DNA of 53,071 nt, from assembly GCA_016177735.1 (NCBI GenBank), contig JACOUS010000008.1, positions 1 through 53,071 of the forward strand, given 5' to 3'. Below the pieces are notes generated by a model. The model did not search any database and was not told where the DNA came from. It was given only the letters and a program-made list of their open reading frames with translations. Positions 7,502 through 16,669 of the stretch are shown here, in pieces (position 1 is the stretch's first letter; each line of letters starts with the position of its first letter). Origin of the DNA: Ignavibacteriales bacterium (GTDB taxonomy: Bacteria > Bacteroidota > Ignavibacteria > Ignavibacteriales > Melioribacteraceae). A program made the translations under genes and the position numbers.

Positions 7502-7811
7502 TTTGTAAAAGCTCTACCGGCGCGCCGTTATCAATTATAAATGCAGCCGTAATTCCATCGGAAGGACTGTCCGGGTGAATCAATATTTCCTTTTCTTTTA
7601 TTGTTTCATTCAAATCATCAACTTCAAATGCAATGTGCGGAATTGTTTTTACTAATTCCGGCAGAGGCGAATCTTTTTCGAAACGCATCCATTCTATTTT
7701 GTACGAACTTGTATCGTAACCGGAAACGTACATTTTAGATCCGGGAAGATATGTTTCGCCCTCTTTAATTTCTTTTGTAGGAATACCGGGATTGTGATAT
7801 TTATAACTCAC
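7479..7811 (-). CDS. VOC (glyoxalase/bleomycin-resistance) family protein
   Basis: A 110-residue protein from GTG at 7809-7811, overlapping the last base of the enoyl-CoA hydratase stop. The segments KTIPHIAFEVDDLNETI and PVELLQI match the second half of a vicinal oxygen chelate domain, with His and Glu as likely metal ligands. This is one VOC module, so the protein probably works as a dimer. The substrate cannot be told. Coupling to the upstream hydratase suggests a shared acyl-CoA or lactone-related job, but this is only context. Confidence 0.7.
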   Translation of the reverse strand: MSYKYHNPGIPTKEIKEGETYLPGSKMYVSGYDTSSYKIEWMRFEKDSPLPELVKTIPHIAFEVDDLNETIKEKEILIHPDSPSDGITAAFIIDNGAPVELLQIDKQERN

Positions 7812-8566
7812 TATTTCTCTTTAAATAGTTTAACATAATTTTGGCTGAACTCGCCTTGAATTAATTTGCCGCTAATCTCTGCGCGCTGTTCGAGAAGTTT
7901 ATCCCAATCTTCAGTTCCTTCCCAAAAAACTTTTTTGAGCTGTTCGATAGCTTCGAGATTAAATCCGGAAAGTTTTTTTGCGAGCGCGGCAACAGCTTCG
8001 TCGAGATCATGATTGTTTGCAAAAACTTTTGTGAAGAGCCCGTTTTGTTTTGCCCAAAATGCATCGTGCCATTCGGCATCGATCGACATCGTTACAAAAG
8101 CGGTCTTGCCGACTTTGCGTTCAATTGCCGGACCAACAACAAACGGACCGATTCCAAGCAGAAGTTCGCTGAGCCGCACGGATGCCTCACTCGATGCGAG
8201 CGTGTAATCCGCAGCCGCGGCAATTCCAACTCCGCCGCCCACAGCTTTTCCTTGAATACGCGCAATTATAAACTTGGGACATTTTCTCATTGCATTAAGA
8301 AGATTTGCAAAGCCCATGAAAAAGTCTTTCCCGTTTTTCATGTTTTTAATTGTCGTAAGTTCATCAAACGAAGCGCCGGCACAAAAAGTTTTGTCGCCTT
8401 CGCTGCGGATGATAATTACGCGTGCTTCTTTATTGGTAGAAAGTTTGTTAATCGCTTCGGTGAGTTCTTTCAAAAGTTTTGAAGGGAGTGAATTGCTTTT
8501 AGGGTGATGAAAACTTACGGTTGCAATTCCCTGATAAAGATTAACAGCAACTTTTCCGTTATCCAT
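7811..8566 (-). CDS. Enoyl-CoA hydratase/isomerase family protein
   Basis: 251 residues with the crotonase fold. Visible features are VSFHHPKSNSLP near the start, the oxyanion-hole strand DKTFCAGASFDEL, and the helix IQGKAVGGGVGIAAAADYTLA. The usual pair of catalytic glutamates is not obvious: the position after GGGVG carries no Glu, while SELLLGIGP offers one. It may therefore be an isomerase- or hydrolase-like member. It is the first gene of a tightly overlapping set with the VOC protein and the ECF sigma factor. Confidence 0.85.
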   Translation of the reverse strand: MDNGKVAVNLYQGIATVSFHHPKSNSLPSKLLKELTEAINKLSTNKEARVIIIRSEGDKTFCAGASFDELTTIKNMKNGKDFFMGFANLLNAMRKCPKFIIARIQGKAVGGGVGIAAAADYTLASSEASVRLSELLLGIGPFVVGPAIERKVGKTAFVTMSIDAEWHDAFWAKQNGLFTKVFANNHDLDEAVAALAKKLSGFNLEAIEQLKKVFWEGTEDWDKLLEQRAEISGKLIQGEFSQNYVKLFKEK

Positions 8567-8589
8567 CGCATCCTCCTATTTTTTAATAG

Positions 8590-9243
8590 TCATCTTTTTT
8601 TCTTATCAATTATATACTGCAGTTCGAACAAATTATCAATCAAAAAATCCGGATACTGTTTTTGCAAATCTTCTTTTTTTCTGTAACCGAAAGTAACGGC
8701 ACAAGTTTTACTTCCGGCATTTTTTCCGCATTGAACATCGAGTTCCGAATCGCCTACTATCAATGTTTCTTCCGCACCAATTTTCAGCTCTTCGCATATT
8801 TTGAAGAGCGGTTCCGCAGAAGGTTTGTGAGCAATTCCGTCCCGCCTTCCCATTATCAAATCAAATTTTTTTCTCAAACCAAAATGATCAATAATTCTGT
8901 CTGCTTGATCTTGTGCTTTTGTTGTAAGCAGCGCCGTCATCAAATTTTGTGATCTAATGTGATCCAAAATTTCGTTGACGCCTTCGTACAATTCAGAGTG
9001 GTTCATGAAATCAAAGTACACAGCTTTGTAGATACGGATAAACTTTTCGAAATCCGGTACAACAATTCCGAACTCGCGGAAGATATCTTCAAAGTGAAGA
9101 CCGATGCGCGTACGGAATTTTTCTTCCGGCAGTTCGCCGTCAATATTTAATTCATTGAGAACATGAAGAGTCGCTTTGTAAATTGTTTCGTGCGATTTTA
9201 CAAGCGTTCCGTCAAGATCGAAAACAACAAGATTAATCTGCAT
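8590..9243 (-). CDS. HAD-family phosphatase, phosphoglycolate phosphatase-like
   Basis: 217 residues. Motif I is FDLDGTLVKS (nucleophile Asp9, acid/base Asp11), motif II is ALLTTKA, the motif III Lys lies in HKPSAEP, and motif IV is VGDSELDVQCGKNAG. A helical cap domain occupies about residues 16-80. This is the subfamily of Gph and PgmB-like enzymes that remove phosphate from small metabolites. The exact substrate cannot be read from sequence. Confidence 0.88.
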   Translation of the reverse strand: MQINLVVFDLDGTLVKSHETIYKATLHVLNELNIDGELPEEKFRTRIGLHFEDIFREFGIVVPDFEKFIRIYKAVYFDFMNHSELYEGVNEILDHIRSQNLMTALLTTKAQDQADRIIDHFGLRKKFDLIMGRRDGIAHKPSAEPLFKICEELKIGAEETLIVGDSELDVQCGKNAGSKTCAVTFGYRKKEDLQKQYPDFLIDNLFELQYIIDKKKR

Positions 9244-9288
9244 GTGAAGTAATAAAATTGATTTTGGTTAACCGTAGAATACAAAATT

Positions 9289-9705
9289 CTATTGCCACAA
9301 CCCAAGAATAAATCCGTAAACCATCAGCACAATAAAATGATAACCGCCGTCAACAATAAATTGCTTAAAAGTTTTTCCTTCGAAGAGCATATTTATAGTC
9401 ATTGTTGTTGCAACAAAACCGAGCCAAACCATAAACGCAACACGTATTCCTTCTTCGGGAGTTGTTGCGCCGGTGAAACTCATAATGCGTGCAAGTATGT
9501 AAGCCATTACAAGCTGTGCAATTGTTGAAACTGCATAGGCTTTTAACGGGTTGAAATCTTTTTTTATTTCTTCGTCGGATTTATCGAGCGATGCAAGCCA
9601 CATTTTGCCGAGCAGCATCGGGCTGTACCACAAAGCGCCGAGCCCCATTGCAATTATTCCGCATAAGAAGACCGCCCAATAATTTACAGAATGAACTACT
9701 TCCAT
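9289..9705 (-). CDS. DUF1761 membrane protein
   Basis: 138 residues with four predicted membrane segments and the DUF1761 start (VNYWAVFLCGIIAMGLGALWYSP). The motifs LWYSPMLLGKMW and TTMTINMLFEGK are typical. The function of the family is unknown. It lies alone, about 45 bp beyond the phosphatase start. Confidence 0.8.
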   Translation of the reverse strand: MEVVHSVNYWAVFLCGIIAMGLGALWYSPMLLGKMWLASLDKSDEEIKKDFNPLKAYAVSTIAQLVMAYILARIMSFTGATTPEEGIRVAFMVWLGFVATTMTINMLFEGKTFKQFIVDGGYHFIVLMVYGFILGLWQ

Positions 9706-9779
9706 GAACCCTCCGCATAAATTCTGGTTTTGGAATTACGATTTAACAACGAAACAATTCGCAAACCGTAATTAGTGAA

Positions 9780-10766
9780 TTACTCTTTATAAATCTTCAC
9801 AACCGGTTCACAGCCGCTCAAATAATAACCGCGGAACATTCCTTCGGTATTAAAAATCATTGCGACGTTCAAATCTTTATCGAGTGCAACAACGCCGCCC
9901 GTTCCGCCGAGTTCTGTTAATTTTTTGAATATCACTTCCTCCGCCGCAGAAGCCAAACTCATTCCTTTGTACTCCATCAATGCTGAAACATCTTTTGCAG
10001 CACCGAGGCGGATAAAATATTCGCCGTGACCCGTTGCTGAAACTCCGCACGTATTATTGTTTGCATAAGTTCCGGCGCCGATGATTGGAGAATCGCCAAC
10101 GCGTCCCCATTTTTTGTTTGTCATTCCACCGGTTGATGTTCCGGCTGAAATGTTGCCGTAAATATCAATTGCAACCGCGCCAACCGTTCCGTGTTTCTCT
10201 TTCAACTTCTCTTCTTGTTTTGCCTTCTGAAGCGACTCCCATCTTTCTTTTGTGAAGAAATAACTTTGATCAACAATTTCGAGATTTTGTTTTTTTGCAA
10301 AAGTTTCGGCGCCTTCACCGGTCATCATAACGTGCGGAGAATTTTCCATTACTTTGCGTGCAAGTGTAATCGGATTTTTCACATGTTTGATTCCGGCAAC
10401 TGCACCCGCAGCCAAAGTTTTGCCGTCCATAATTGATGCATCGAGTTCGTTCGTGCCGGCATTTGTAAACACCGCACCTTTGCCTGCATTGAATAGCGGC
10501 GAGTCTTCCATTATTCGTATTGCTTGTTCAACCGCATCGAGACTGCTTCCCCCGCTCTCTAAAATTTTGTATCCGGCTTCGAGCGCTTCGGTAAGTTTTT
10601 CGGTGTACTCTTTTTCTTTTTCAGGACTCATATCTTTTTTCAGAATGGTTCCGGCGCCGCCGTGAATAACAATTCCAAATTTTTGATTTTGCGGATAGAC
10701 GTGAATCGAGGCGAGCAATAAAATCAATACTACAAACGATGTTACTCTTTTGGAATTACGCGGCAT
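9780..10766 (-). CDS. iaaA: Isoaspartyl peptidase / plant-type L-asparaginase
   Basis: An Ntn-hydrolase of 328 residues with an N-terminal export signal (residues 8-26). HGGAG lies near residues 35-39. The self-cleavage site GTVGAVA has nucleophile Thr194, preceded by a Lys/Glu-rich linker. Downstream motifs are STGGMTNKKWGRVGDSPIIGAGTYA and TGHGEYFIR. After self-cleavage the two chains form the active enzyme, which removes isoaspartyl residues from peptides and hydrolyses asparagine. The signal peptide places it outside the cytoplasm, as in other Bacteroidota homologues. Confidence 0.92.
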   Translation of the reverse strand: MPRNSKRVTSFVVLILLLASIHVYPQNQKFGIVIHGGAGTILKKDMSPEKEKEYTEKLTEALEAGYKILESGGSSLDAVEQAIRIMEDSPLFNAGKGAVFTNAGTNELDASIMDGKTLAAGAVAGIKHVKNPITLARKVMENSPHVMMTGEGAETFAKKQNLEIVDQSYFFTKERWESLQKAKQEEKLKEKHGTVGAVAIDIYGNISAGTSTGGMTNKKWGRVGDSPIIGAGTYANNNTCGVSATGHGEYFIRLGAAKDVSALMEYKGMSLASAAEEVIFKKLTELGGTGGVVALDKDLNVAMIFNTEGMFRGYYLSGCEPVVKIYKE

Positions 10767-11099
10767 AACGTTTCCTAAAATGATTGAACTACAAATGAAA
10801 TTATCCTCTCGTTTTCAGAAAGTCAATTTATACTTTAATAAAACCTCCCGGCGTGCCCCAAACTTTTTGTGATACAAATAAAAAAATTATAGAACCGGAT
10901 TTTTCAGACATTTTTTCTGCTTGTCAAAATAGATTATTAAAATAATTCTTGCTGTTATACCTATCGACTATTTTGAAACTTAGTCTGAACTAACATGCAA
11001 AGTTTGGGACAGGCATAAAAAACTCCTTGCTGTTTTTTCTAAAAATGATATCATATTTTAACAGCATTATTTATTGCAATAAAGTTTACCGGAGGAAAA
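10767..11099 (+). promoter_or_regulatory. Divergent intergenic region
   Basis: This 333-bp gap separates divergently transcribed genes and must hold both promoters. It is AT-rich, with GGAGG at 11092-11096 placed for the downstream ATG. No RNA gene, long repeat or clear operator was seen. Confidence 0.4.
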
Positions 11100-12260
11100 A
11101 TGAAATACCCAATTAGTGTTGTTAAACTTTTCATTCTTATTGTAACTATACCGCTGATTCTTTCCGCACAAGACAAGAAAAAGAAAGACGCTTACGAATT
11201 TGAAATGACATACGAAGTAAAAACTACGCCGGTAAAAAATCAGGCGAAGACCGGAACATGCTGGTCGTTTGCAACAACATCATTCATCGAAACAGAACTA
11301 ATTAGAATGGGAAAGGGCGAACATATTCTTTCACCGATGTTTTTTGTTCGTTATGCATATCCGCAGAAAGCACTCAATTACGTGCGCTACCACGGGCTTG
11401 CCAATTTCGGCGAAGGCGGACAAGCGCACGATGTGATGAACATAATCAAACAACACGGATTCGTGCCCGAAGAAATTTACAAAGCTATGAACATTAGTGA
11501 AGACGAACACAATCACGGGGAAATGACTACGGTGCTCGATGCAATTGTTAATGCGGTGAAAAAAAATAAAGGCGGCAAAATAACTCCGCGATGGCAAGTA
11601 GTTTTTGAATCCGCGCTCGATATTTATCTCGGTGTTCCCCCGAAAGAATTTTCATATCATGAAAAAAATTACACACCAAAAAGTTTTGTCGAATCGCTCG
11701 GCTTTAATCCCGATGATTATGTTGAAATAACTTCCTACACACATCATCCTTTTTATACAAAGTTTGATCTCGAAGTGCCGGACAACTGGTCGAAGGATCA
11801 ATATTACAATTTGCCGGCTGATGAATTAATGCAGATAATTAATTACGCACTTGAGAACGGTTACTCTGTTGCATGGGACGGAGACGTGAGTGAGAAAGAA
11901 TTCGAAAAGAAAAAAGCTTACGCAGTTGTTCCGCTCGATGAAAACGATGAAGAGAAAAAAGAAGATGATGATGAAAAAGACAAACAGCCTGTAAAAGAGA
12001 AAACGATAACACAGGAAATGCGGCAAGCAACTTTTGATAATCACACCACGACCGACGATCATTTGATGCACATTACCGGATTGGCAAAAGATCAAACCGG
12101 CGCAGAATTTTACTACACAAAAAATTCGTGGGGAACGAAAGACAAAAAATATAACGGCTGGTGGTATTTATCCGAACCGTACGTGCGTTTGAAAACAATT
12201 GCAATTATGATTCACAAAAATGCCGTGCCGGCAGAGATCAGAACGAAACTTGGCTTTTAG
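11100..12260 (+). CDS. Secreted C1-type cysteine peptidase (bleomycin hydrolase-like)
   Basis: 386 residues with a signal peptide (cleavage near ILSAQ). The papain-fold active site is visible: Gln48 (NQAKTGTCW), nucleophile Cys54, His324 (DHLMHITG) and Asn342 (KNSWG). This is the order of the C1B aminopeptidase C/bleomycin hydrolase group, but the protein is shorter and exported. An acidic low-complexity insert (residues 280-300, Asp/Glu/Lys-rich) precedes the His motif. A perfect SD lies upstream and a strong terminator follows. It probably acts on peptides in the periplasm. Confidence 0.87.
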   Translation: MKYPISVVKLFILIVTIPLILSAQDKKKKDAYEFEMTYEVKTTPVKNQAKTGTCWSFATTSFIETELIRMGKGEHILSPMFFVRYAYPQKALNYVRYHGLANFGEGGQAHDVMNIIKQHGFVPEEIYKAMNISEDEHNHGEMTTVLDAIVNAVKKNKGGKITPRWQVVFESALDIYLGVPPKEFSYHEKNYTPKSFVESLGFNPDDYVEITSYTHHPFYTKFDLEVPDNWSKDQYYNLPADELMQIINYALENGYSVAWDGDVSEKEFEKKKAYAVVPLDENDEEKKEDDDEKDKQPVKEKTITQEMRQATFDNHTTTDDHLMHITGLAKDQTGAEFYYTKNSWGTKDKKYNGWWYLSEPYVRLKTIAIMIHKNAVPAEIRTKLGF

Positions 12261-12315
12261 TGCAGCGAGTGAAGAACGTAGAGCTCGCCCGGCGAAAACG
12301 GGTGTAGAACGCAGA

Positions 12316-12400
12316 ATGAAACCATTCATAAGTACGATTTACGATCCGCCGTAGGCAGAACGAAGGGGATTTTGGATTTACAAATTACGATTTCATAAGA
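12316..12400. repeat. Dispersed intergenic repeat, copy 1
   Basis: Reads GAAACCATTCATAAGTACGA, then ACGATCCGCCGTAGGCAGAA and TTTGGATTTACAAATTACGA. The same order of words occurs at about 28455-28545 with few changes. It lies between convergent genes and has no coding sense. Confidence 0.6.
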
Positions 12401-12509
12401 GCTTGTCGGAAAATTCAAATTATTCTGATTTCTGACTTCTTCGAAGGAGTCCTTCGGACAGTATCTTATACCCAGCATCCAGCTCCCGAACACAAAAATT
12501 TTGAAGAGA

Positions 12510-12543
12510 GCCGGTGAATTTTTAACACCGGCTTTTGTTTTTC
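12510..12543 (+). terminator. Rho-independent terminator after the C1 peptidase gene
   Basis: GCCGGTG (12510-12516) pairs with CACCGGC (12526-12532), followed by a T-rich tail (TTTTGTTTTT). It sits between two convergent genes, and the opposite strand also shows flanking T runs, so it may serve both. Confidence 0.8.
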
Positions 12544-13721
12544 TATTTAATTGCCCCGTAAATTTTTTGAATGTCTGCATACGCGCGGATTTTTTCGTAA
12601 TACTCTTGCAAACTTTTTGGACGGGTATTTATATCGGGATCGGGAAATTGTTTCTGCGCTTCAATCCAGTTTTCATCTGTCAAAAATTTATCATCAATCG
12701 TACATCCTTCGTATTCATTAAACGGCATTTGATAAACGTAACCGTCGGCAATATCGCTCAACTTAAAATCATTGTAACCGGTTGAATAGAAACTCGTATC
12801 GCGAAGTTCACCGAACGGTGTGCCCGTCAAATCAAATCCAACGCGTTTGTTCTCAAAATTTTTCATCACTTGATCGATTGCACCGTTTGCCGGATACATG
12901 AGTCTGCCGTAACCAATTGTTCTGCTGTAAAAGGGAAAATGTAAAAGAATCGTGCACGCTTTTTTATCCGCATATTTATAAATAAGATTACCCATGTGGC
13001 GGTAATCGAGCGTGGAAAAATTTTCCGCGTTGTAATCAAAGACCGGCATTGCGTAGCGCGTGAATGCATGAATTGTTCCGGTGATGATTAAAATTTTTTC
13101 ATGCTTATCAAGAATTTCTTTTTTAACGAGAGCCGCTCTGTAACTTTCGGTACCTCCTTTGTGAAAAACTTTTTTTGCATTCTCCGGCGTTCTAACTCCG
13201 TTGTAGCCGCTCCAATCATATTTATAGCTGAGATTAACAATACGAAATTTGCGCGCACCCTCCGGCAAAGATTTATTAAACTCCCATGCTTTGCGGTAAA
13301 CATCCATATATTCTTTGAACGCCCAGCCCACATTATAATTGAACATCAACTTGCGCGCTTTATTCTCATCATAATTTTCAGCATTAACAAGCGAATCGAG
13401 CGCGGCTTGATCTTCGCTCGCTCCGAATTCCATTCCAATATTATAAACGCCGGCTTTGTAAAGATGAGGTATCAATGCTTGCACGAGCAGAACATTATGT
13501 TTAATGCGGTGATCTTCTGCCAGCAGCACAACATCATAATTTTTGAATTTGTTTATTATGTATTGTTCCGGTGATGCCCAATTATTTTTTAGATATTCAA
13601 CAAGCCGCGCTTCATCTTCATTCGAAAGCGGTTTAGAAATTTCTTGTGCAAATAATTCTGATTGTACGAAGCAAGTAACAAACAAGGTGATAAATATTTT
13701 TAAATATACGCGCGTCTTCAT
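12543..13721 (-). CDS. Secreted TIKI/erythromycin esterase-like family protein
   Basis: 392 residues with a signal peptide ending near ELFAQ. The segments DVVLLAEDHRIKHNVLL and VYNIGMEFGASEDQAAL resemble the E..H and Glu motifs of the EreA/ChaN/TIKI metal-dependent hydrolase superfamily. A later ILIITGTIHAFTRYAMP supplies another conserved His. The chain is long enough for the full domain. Substrate unknown; chemistry on esters or peptides in the periplasm is plausible. The family call rests on motif shape only. Confidence 0.55.
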   Translation of the reverse strand: MKTRVYLKIFITLFVTCFVQSELFAQEISKPLSNEDEARLVEYLKNNWASPEQYIINKFKNYDVVLLAEDHRIKHNVLLVQALIPHLYKAGVYNIGMEFGASEDQAALDSLVNAENYDENKARKLMFNYNVGWAFKEYMDVYRKAWEFNKSLPEGARKFRIVNLSYKYDWSGYNGVRTPENAKKVFHKGGTESYRAALVKKEILDKHEKILIITGTIHAFTRYAMPVFDYNAENFSTLDYRHMGNLIYKYADKKACTILLHFPFYSRTIGYGRLMYPANGAIDQVMKNFENKRVGFDLTGTPFGELRDTSFYSTGYNDFKLSDIADGYVYQMPFNEYEGCTIDDKFLTDENWIEAQKQFPDPDINTRPKSLQEYYEKIRAYADIQKIYGAIK

Positions 13722-13893
13722 TTCTCTTCCTTAAAAATTTTTTTGCTGCAAAAATTAAAACAATCAAAACTCCTCCGCAAAATAATCCATTCTTTTCCGT
13801 TTTCCATTTACCATCTTACATTTTCCCTCTCACTAACTTGTCTGCTCTTCAAACTCTTTGTACTTTGAGTATAGGATTATTGGACAAACTCTG

Positions 13894-15846
13894 ATGAGAG
13901 CGAGAATATCATTATTTTTTATAATAGTCACTGCCTCTGCTGTTTATTCCCAAACCAAAGTTGATTCTGTCCTCGCAAAAATTTCTGCGCTGGATGATTC
14001 TACCAAAACAAGAATATTATTGGAAGAAACGTGGAATAGAAGAAGCAACGATCCGTTAACGGCAATTAATTTGGGGAAAGAGGCGGCAGCGGCGGCAAAG
14101 ATAGAGGGAAACAAAACCCTTGAAGCCAAATCGAATAATTATCTCGGCGTTATATATACAAACATCGGTGCAATTGAAATGGCATTCGAGCACCATCAAG
14201 CCGCACTGAAAATTGCAAAAGAAGCAGACGACCCGGCACAGACTGCGTACTCTTATAATAATCTCGGCAACGTTTACCGCATTAGGAATAAAATAGAAGA
14301 AGCAACCGCAAGCATACAGTCAGCAATAAAAATTTTTGAATCAACAAATGATCAGCAAGGACTTGCTTACTGTTACATTAATATCGGCAGATTATATTCT
14401 GCGCAAGAAGATTTCAATAATGCATTGGCTTACTTTGAAATGGCTGATAAAATTTCGATAATGATTAACAACGAAGACATGCGCGCGCGTATCCTTCTTG
14501 AAATTGCAAAGCTTGCACAGAACAAAAAAGATTATGCACGTGCAGAGCAGTCCTATTTTGAACTGGAAAAACTTTACAAGAAGATTAATTACTTAAAAGG
14601 ATTTGCGGAAGTATGGCAAGGTTTAAGCGATCTCGCGTACAAGAAAAAAAATATGAATGACGCAATGAGCTATTCCTTAAAGGCGCTTGAGCTGAATAAG
14701 AAAATTTTGAATGCCTCAGGCGAGGTGAATAATTTAAATGATATTGCGCTGATCTGTCTTGAACAGAAAAAAATTAAAGCCGGCGAAAATTATCTAGCCC
14801 TCGCACTTCATCGTTCTATTGAAATTAACGAACCAACTTTAATTGCAGATACATATTACACGCTTTACCGTCTGCACAAACAAACCGGCAAAACCGACAG
14901 CGCACTTTTCTATTTTGAAAAATATCACGGCATGAAAGATTCTATTGTTACCAACGAAGAAATTTTGAAACTCGGCGAGATGGAATCACTTGTGAAGATC
15001 GAAAGATCACAAAAAGAAAAACAGATGCTGTTGAAGGATCTCGAAAACCAAACGAAGCTGAGAAATTATCTCGCTGTGATTGTTGTGCTCTTTATTCTGA
15101 TTGTAATCATGTTGACAATCCGCTATTATGAGAAAAAAAGATTATTGACAAAGCTGAACGAAATAAATATTGTAAAGGATCAGTTTTTCAAAATAATAGC
15201 GCACGATCTGCGCGAACCTTTCGCCGCTCTTTTCGGCGCCGCATCTTTGCTTAGAGATAATTATGATGAACTTACCGAAGAAGAGAAAAAACAGACAATC
15301 AACATGATCGGCGAATCGATTAGAAGAGAATTTGACCTTCTGCAAAATTTATTGATGTGGGCTAAATCCCAGCGTCAGCATATAAAATTTAATCCCGAAA
15401 AACTTGCACTGCGGCAAATCATAAACGAGAACGTTGAGTTGATAAAAACCAATCTTGCCAACAAAAATATTTTTTTGAATGTGGAATGCGCGGATGATAT
15501 GATAATCAATGCAGACGAGCAGATGCTGAACACGATTATCAGGAATCTGATTTTCAACGCTCTCAAGTTTACAAACGAAGGCGGAGAAATTTCGATTGCC
15601 GCCGGAAGGAAAGAAGGCAGAGTTAAAATTGAGATACGCGACAACGGCATTGGAATGGATAACGAAACAATAAATAACTTATTTGCACTTGATAAAAAGA
15701 ATGTCGGCAAAGGAACATCCGGCGAGACGGGTTCCGGCATCGGATTAATTATAACAAAAGAATTTGTAGAAGCACACAAAGGAACAATCGATGCCGAAAG
15801 CGAACCCGGCAAAGGAAGTGTGTTTACAATTAATCTGCCGGAATAA
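13894..15846 (+). CDS. TPR-containing sensor histidine kinase
   Basis: 650 residues from the internal ATG at 13894, where a signal peptide (MRARISLFFIIVTASAVYSQ) begins; an ATG-free longer frame adds 12 residues. Several TPR units fill about residues 50-360 (for example YSYNNLGNVYRIRNKIEEA). One membrane helix is at about 392-411, followed by a coiled linker, HisKA with His437 (KIIAHDLREPF), and HATPase_c with NLIFNALKF, DNGIGM and GSGIGL. The TPR sensor would sit outside the inner membrane. No partner regulator is adjacent downstream, so it may signal to the regulators further along. Confidence 0.9.
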   Translation: MRARISLFFIIVTASAVYSQTKVDSVLAKISALDDSTKTRILLEETWNRRSNDPLTAINLGKEAAAAAKIEGNKTLEAKSNNYLGVIYTNIGAIEMAFEHHQAALKIAKEADDPAQTAYSYNNLGNVYRIRNKIEEATASIQSAIKIFESTNDQQGLAYCYINIGRLYSAQEDFNNALAYFEMADKISIMINNEDMRARILLEIAKLAQNKKDYARAEQSYFELEKLYKKINYLKGFAEVWQGLSDLAYKKKNMNDAMSYSLKALELNKKILNASGEVNNLNDIALICLEQKKIKAGENYLALALHRSIEINEPTLIADTYYTLYRLHKQTGKTDSALFYFEKYHGMKDSIVTNEEILKLGEMESLVKIERSQKEKQMLLKDLENQTKLRNYLAVIVVLFILIVIMLTIRYYEKKRLLTKLNEINIVKDQFFKIIAHDLREPFAALFGAASLLRDNYDELTEEEKKQTINMIGESIRREFDLLQNLLMWAKSQRQHIKFNPEKLALRQIINENVELIKTNLANKNIFLNVECADDMIINADEQMLNTIIRNLIFNALKFTNEGGEISIAAGRKEGRVKIEIRDNGIGMDNETINNLFALDKKNVGKGTSGETGSGIGLIITKEFVEAHKGTIDAESEPGKGSVFTINLPE

Positions 15847-15864
15847 AAATTAACAATTAAATTC

Positions 15865-15892
15865 GTAGAGACACCACATATGGCATCTCTAC
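15865..15892. repeat. GTAGAGAC palindrome, copy 1
   Basis: GTAGAGA pairs with TCTCTAC around an inner CCACATATGG. It lies just after the kinase stop and could act as a 3-prime stem. It belongs to a family with further copies at 23811, 24106, 37181, 42753 and 42798. Confidence 0.7.
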
Positions 15893-16016
15893 ATTTTCAT
15901 TTCAACAAAATCATTTTCGGCACCGAGGGAAAAATTGTTTTTGTGTGAAGTGAGTGGGAAGAATTTTTTGCTCTATTGTTTACACCACTGTTTTTCGTGA
16001 GGACTTTTTGCTTACC

Positions 16017-16048
16017 TGTCCGGCTCTGACGGATTAAAGAGGTTGGGT
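16017..16048 (-). repeat. Possible attC remnant after an outer-membrane protein gene
   Basis: The minus strand reads ACCCAAC (fits RYYYAAC) and then CTCTTTAATCCGTCAGAGCC. The same words follow GTATAAC at the end of cassette D (48239-48275). No matching GTTGGGT core was found in front of the adjacent gene, so a full cassette cannot be shown. Confidence 0.35.
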
Positions 16049-16054
16049 TGCGTT

Positions 16055-16669
16055 TTAGAACATATATGCAAAATTAAATTGCAATTCTCTAACATCTATT
16101 GCTCCAGTAAAAGGTTGTTCCGTATCTGTTGCAAAACCTCCACTCATCAAACCTTTATGTTTAAAAAGAATTTCAAGTTTTATCGGTAATTTAAATATAT
16201 CTTGTCGTGATACTGAAACAGAGTAAAAAAAGCCAAATTTGTTTTCATATGTACTAAATTTTTTACCGGAATTTAGTCCTACTTTTTCTCTTCTAAATTT
16301 ATCAAATGTTACGCCCGCACCAATATTTAAGTAATTTTGTAATAACCCAAATAACTTTGGGAGATGAAAACTAAGTTCAATAGCTCGAAAAATTGATTTA
16401 CTTGAAATTGAGTCTTGTATATATTCTTGTGGACTAAGTAAGAATCCACCGTTTAAGAATCCATAATATCTTCTCGAATTTATCGCATAAACATACTCGA
16501 ACTTAATACCAAGCTTTCCAATTGGTTGAAAGAAAAAAATACTAAATCCAATGGGATTCTCAATTTCTTTGTTGTCAGTCCAAATCTTTGTTGCAGCAAC
16601 CCCAATTTCTTGGGCATTAGAATCAATAACTAATATGCATGCAATAAAAAGATATTTAATTGTTTTCAT
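16055..16669 (-). CDS. Small secreted outer-membrane beta-barrel protein
   Basis: 204 residues with a signal peptide (cleavage near DSNAQ). Alternating hydrophobic and polar strands end in LQFNFAYMF, with the aromatic last residue usual for outer-membrane barrels. No specific family was recognised. Codon choice is more AT-rich than in the neighbours. The stop is followed within 10 bp by a sequence shared with the end of cassette D, so it may be an old captured cassette. Confidence 0.6.
   Translation of the reverse strand: MKTIKYLFIACILVIDSNAQEIGVAATKIWTDNKEIENPIGFSIFFFQPIGKLGIKFEYVYAINSRRYYGFLNGGFLLSPQEYIQDSISSKSIFRAIELSFHLPKLFGLLQNYLNIGAGVTFDKFRREKVGLNSGKKFSTYENKFGFFYSVSVSRQDIFKLPIKLEILFKHKGLMSGGFATDTEQPFTGAIDVRELQFNFAYMF

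Noticed and set aside
13858-13893. Upstream start of the first histidine kinase
   Set aside because: The internal ATG begins a normal signal peptide; the extra 12 residues would disturb it.
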